Source: Sarcina sp034439435 (GTDB taxonomy: Bacteria > Bacillota > Clostridia > Clostridiales > Clostridiaceae). From it: 64,000 bases of DNA. A program made the position numbers and the translations under genes. This document shows positions 61,257-64,000 of this stretch, in pieces (within the stretch, counting starts at the first letter, position 1; each line of letters opens with the position of its first letter). The notes under the pieces were generated by a model. The model was not told the origin of the DNA and made no database searches. It worked only from the letters and a program-made list of their open reading frames with translations. The DNA is taken from NCBI RefSeq assembly GCF_034439435.1, contig NZ_JAPCKJ010000001.1, forward strand, positions 1 through 64,000, read 5' to 3'.

Positions 61257-62978
61257 TTATTTTTTGTATTTAAGATGAAATAACTCATGTGCTTTTCCTT
61301 TAGTTGGTTCACCTATAAATGAATCATACATTTTTAATACAGAGTTATTTTTGTGAGATTTTCTCTTTGGTAAATTCTTATCTTGGTTATATAAAACAGA
61401 AGCTCTAAGCTCTTTAATATTAAATAACTCTCTATTTTTAGAAATTACAAATGGTTGTCCACCACCATTTACACAGCCACCAGGACAAGCCATAACTTCT
61501 ATGAAATGATAATTTCCTTTTTCCATCATTCCACTTTCTATAAAGTTAAATAAGTTTTTACCACCATGAATAACAGCAATCTTATACTCATTGTTTCCTA
61601 TCTTTATAGTAGTTTCTTTTATTCCTTCTAGTCCTCTTACTTCTTTGTAGTCAATATCTTCTAAAGATACACCCTCTAAGATATCTGTAGCAGTTCTTAA
61701 AGCAGCTTCCATAACACCACCAGTGGCACCAAATAATGTACCTGCTCCAGTATATTCTCCCATAGCTGGATCTGCATCTTCATCTTCTAAGTTAAGGAAA
61801 TCTATATTATTATTTTTGATTAGCTCAGCAAGTTCCCTAGTTGTAAGTACTGCATCTACATTTTTTATATCATCATTCCACATTTCATCTCTATCTGCTT
61901 CAAATTTCTTAGCAGTACAAGGCATTACTGAAACTGTAAATACTTTTGAAGGATCTATTCCTTCTACATATGGATAATATGTTTTACTTGCAGCACCAAA
62001 AATCTGTTGTGGAGATTTAGCAGAAGATAAATTATTTAATAGATCTGGGTAATAATTTTCTACTAATCTAATCCAGCCTGGACAACAAGAAGTAAACATT
62101 GGGAAAGGACCACCATTTTGTATTCTTCCAATAAGCTCTATTCCTTCTTCTAAAATAGTAACATCTGCTGCAAAGTTTACATCAAATATCTTTGTAAAGC
62201 CTAATTTTCTTAAAGCAGCATATAATTTTCCTGTTACATCAGTACCATAGTCCATTCCAAAGGCTTCTCCAATAGCTGTTCTTACAGAAGGTGCTATACC
62301 TATAACTACATGCTTATCTTTCTCTTTAAGAGCATCTAACACTCTATCCATATGAGATTTCTCACTTAAGGCTCCAACTGGACAAGCAACTACACATTGA
62401 CCACATAATAAGCATTTAGTTTCATCAAAACAAGCTAAATTTTCTGGCCCTACACAAGTTTTACCCTCTTCATTTCTAAATCCCATGATTTCTGTTCCAC
62501 TATTTTCTCTGCATGCAGCCACACATCTTCCACATTTTATACACTTACTTCTATCAATAACGATAGATTTACTTCTATTATCTATGTACTTTTCATCATC
62601 AAAAACAAAATTTTCTGTTTTCTTTCCATTAACTTTTTTTATAAGTGCTAATAATTCACAATCTTTAAGCCTTTTACAAGTTCCACATTTAAAATTATGG
62701 TCATTAAGTATTTGAGAAACTCTTTCTTTTACAGCCTTTTGAACTCTTTCATTGGCTGTATTAATTATGTCTCCCTCTTTTACTTTATAAGAGCAAGCTC
62801 TTACTAAATCTTTTTCTGAACTTACTTCAACAAGACAAACACCACAATTCCCCATATTATTGCAATCTTTTAGAAAACATAGAGTAGGTATATCTATATT
62901 TTCTCTTTTTGCTAAGCTTAATATGGTTTCTTCATTTTTAGCAATAACTTCTTTTCCATTTATAATTACACGGCACAT
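61257..62978 (-). CDS. hydA: [FeFe] hydrogenase, monomeric clostridial type
   Basis: 573 residues, AGAGGAG before the ATG. N-terminal [2Fe-2S] domain (CFLKDCNNMGNCGVC), His-Cys [4Fe-4S] site (HNFKCGTCKRLKDC), two [4Fe-4S] sets (CIKCGRCVAACRE, CLLCGQCVVACPVG), then the H-cluster domain with TSCCPGWIRLVE, MPCTAKKFEADR and VMACPGGCVNGGGQP, all cysteines present. It exchanges electrons between ferredoxin and H2. It is the first gene of an operon with asrA (15 nt) and asrC, which suggests that it feeds or balances electrons with sulfite reduction. A palindrome ATATAAGTAATTACTTATAT lies about 90 bases upstream (63068-63087). Confidence 0.93.
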   Translation of the reverse strand: MCRVIINGKEVIAKNEETILSLAKRENIDIPTLCFLKDCNNMGNCGVCLVEVSSEKDLVRACSYKVKEGDIINTANERVQKAVKERVSQILNDHNFKCGTCKRLKDCELLALIKKVNGKKTENFVFDDEKYIDNRSKSIVIDRSKCIKCGRCVAACRENSGTEIMGFRNEEGKTCVGPENLACFDETKCLLCGQCVVACPVGALSEKSHMDRVLDALKEKDKHVVIGIAPSVRTAIGEAFGMDYGTDVTGKLYAALRKLGFTKIFDVNFAADVTILEEGIELIGRIQNGGPFPMFTSCCPGWIRLVENYYPDLLNNLSSAKSPQQIFGAASKTYYPYVEGIDPSKVFTVSVMPCTAKKFEADRDEMWNDDIKNVDAVLTTRELAELIKNNNIDFLNLEDEDADPAMGEYTGAGTLFGATGGVMEAALRTATDILEGVSLEDIDYKEVRGLEGIKETTIKIGNNEYKIAVIHGGKNLFNFIESGMMEKGNYHFIEVMACPGGCVNGGGQPFVISKNRELFNIKELRASVLYNQDKNLPKRKSHKNNSVLKMYDSFIGEPTKGKAHELFHLKYKK

Positions 62979-63067
62979 AATATCTCCTCTAAAACAATTT
63001 ATTTAAATCAACTATTTTATGGTAGCACCATTAGAATATAATGTTAAATATCTATATCCTTTAAATC

Positions 63068-63087
63068 ATATAAGTAATTACTTATAT
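63068..63087. promoter_or_regulatory. 20-bp perfect palindrome upstream of hydA
   Basis: ATATAAGTAATTACTTATAT, about 90 bases before the hydA start; a possible operator of the hyd-asr operon. It does not match the Rex consensus. No regulator assigned. Confidence 0.35.
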
Positions 63088-63229
63088 ATAATTTTAAACT
63101 TTTGGTTAACACATATTAATTAACATTTAAGATGAATTTTAATTCACAAATATTCCATCATTTATTAACAATTATAATTATGGTATAATAACACTGGAAA
63201 ATTTTAAAGAAAATAGGAGATGATTTTTA

Positions 63230-64000
63230 ATGGCTGTAGCAATAGTTCAGCAACAGCAGCAAGCAAATGACAAGATTAATATTGATTTATCTAACTCTAA
63301 AGTTGCTGTAGTAAAAAGCAAAGAAGAAAGTAATCAACCTGAAAAAAAGGAATTAAATAATAAAGAAGATATTAAAACTGAAAATAAAGTACAGTCTAAA
63401 GATGAAGAAAATCAGAATAAATCTAAAGCACCACAAAAAGAACAAACTAAGTCTGAAGAAAAACAGAATAAAAATCAAGGAAAAAGTAATGCTGAAATTA
63501 AAGAAGAGGTAAAAAAACAAAAACCTGTTATGGAAGAAATTCAGTTACCTGTTCCAAAACAATCAAGATATGCTTCTTTTGCAGTTTCACCTTATGACTT
63601 AAATGACTTTGCATCAGATGTTAATAAAAGATTATATGAATATGAAAAAGTTAAAAGTAATCAATCTGATGCTATGAATGAAGCTATCCGCTTACATAAT
63701 GGTGACCCTAGTAATACTTGCGTTTTCTTCCAATCTGCTTGTTTAAGAGCAATAGGAATTCCCGTTCCAAATAATATTGGATATACCTCAGTTCTTTGGA
63801 ATTGGTTAGAAGATAATAATTGGGAGATGCATAGAGATTTTTCAAACATCCAAAAGGGAGATATTATCTTTGCAAGTGAATATCATACTATGTGTTTCAT
63901 GGGATGGAAAGATAAAGCAAATGGAATAGCTTATGTAATGGGAAATCAAGCCTATACTCAAGGAGATTCTTATTCAAATCGTAATTTAAATGGACAAACT
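63230..64000 (+). CDS. Protein with Gln/Lys/Glu-rich N-terminus and cysteine-peptidase-like domain, partial
   Basis: 257 codons to the window edge, AGGAG 10 nt before the ATG, TATAAT at 63184-63189. Starts MAVAIVQQQQQANDK without a signal peptide. Residues 20-110 are a low-complexity charged region (KSEEKQNKNQGKSNAEIKEE). From about 145 a folded domain begins: NTCVFFQSACLRAIG (Cys near a helix start), GDIIFASEYHTMCFMG (His) and YVMGNQAYTQGDSYSNRNLN, which is the layout of NlpC/P60- or CHAP-like papain-fold enzymes. Assignment by Cys/His pattern only. The C-terminus is outside. Confidence 0.6.
   Translation, partial: MAVAIVQQQQQANDKINIDLSNSKVAVVKSKEESNQPEKKELNNKEDIKTENKVQSKDEENQNKSKAPQKEQTKSEEKQNKNQGKSNAEIKEEVKKQKPVMEEIQLPVPKQSRYASFAVSPYDLNDFASDVNKRLYEYEKVKSNQSDAMNEAIRLHNGDPSNTCVFFQSACLRAIGIPVPNNIGYTSVLWNWLEDNNWEMHRDFSNIQKGDIIFASEYHTMCFMGWKDKANGIAYVMGNQAYTQGDSYSNRNLNGQT

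Noticed and set aside
63068..63140. Rex operator at the hydA promoter
   Set aside because: TTAACA-like halves are present but not in the TTGTTAA-N4-TTAACAA arrangement.

Overview
The window is AT-rich Firmicute DNA with strong AGGAGG-type ribosome binding sites, occasional TTG/GTG starts and T-tailed hairpin terminators between genes. Gene content (GH84 NagJ-type O-GlcNAcase, GH101 enzymes with cohesin-like and FN3 modules, two MprF proteins, Nfn, [FeFe] hydrogenase, anaerobic sulfite reductase) points to Clostridium sensu stricto, close to C. perfringens. The NagJ homologue is 1001 residues with the catalytic Asp pair at 297/298, as I recall for C. perfringens NagJ, but the rest differs at many positions, so a sister species (C. 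baratii is one possibility) is as likely as C. perfringens. No rRNA, tRNA or CRISPR array was seen.

Layout. 1-1557: 5' part of a secreted SH3-repeat protein. 1558-9980: an accessory island. It holds a HEPN protein (2508-4460), a two-gene operon of a Rossmann/methyltransferase-like protein and a RES-domain protein with a Cys-rich N-terminus (4796-7671), a probable small RNA between them (about 4514-4650), then decayed genes: a hypothetical, an XRE regulator and a tyrosine integrase with an in-frame stop. 10027-11760: GGGtGRT protein and IscU-like scaffold. 12114-28651: a mucin/O-glycan locus with three GH101 enzymes and one GH84 enzyme, all ending in nearly the same FN3 domain. 28778-31875: superoxide dismutase, membrane protein, MFS exporter. 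31915-34295: SHOCT protein and an mgtE operon with a 38-codon leader ORF (MEGDP start) and a three-arm RNA switch over the mgtE ribosome binding site. 34296-38228: YdcF-like protein, HAD phosphatase, cold-shock protein, HMA-like protein without cysteines, L,D-transpeptidase, Gfo/Idh/MocA oxidoreductase. 38459-42333: full-length MprF plus a flippase-only paralogue. 42599-45211: argGH. 45387-49776: envelope and coiled-coil proteins of unknown role and a BI-1 protein. 49813-53584: nfnBA and an iron alcohol dehydrogenase. 53704-56756: two paralogous sugar-type binding lipoproteins with cre-like sites and no permease genes. 56964-58544: serine hydrolase and a small conserved protein. 59187-62978: operon hydA-asrA-asrC without asrB. 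63230-64000: start of a Gln/Lys-rich protein with a Cys/His peptidase-like domain.

How the parts work together. The glycan locus should release core-1 O-glycan disaccharides and terminal GlcNAc from mucin-type glycoproteins, with CBM32, cohesin-like and FN3 modules for adhesion and complex formation; a cre-like site at the nagJ promoter, and others at the two binding-protein genes, suggest carbon catabolite control. Nfn, hydrogenase, Asr and alcohol dehydrogenase belong to fermentative redox balance. The island gene types (HEPN RNase, RES NAD-consuming enzyme, methyltransferase-like protein) resemble abortive-infection or toxin functions.

Three patterns are not explained by ordinary genes: the mgtE leader-peptide switch, the small RNA in the island, and two families of dispersed inverted-repeat elements (one with about 25-bp terminal repeats at 24111-24325 and 52152-52241, one forming bidirectional terminators at 35281-35385 and 45227-45340).
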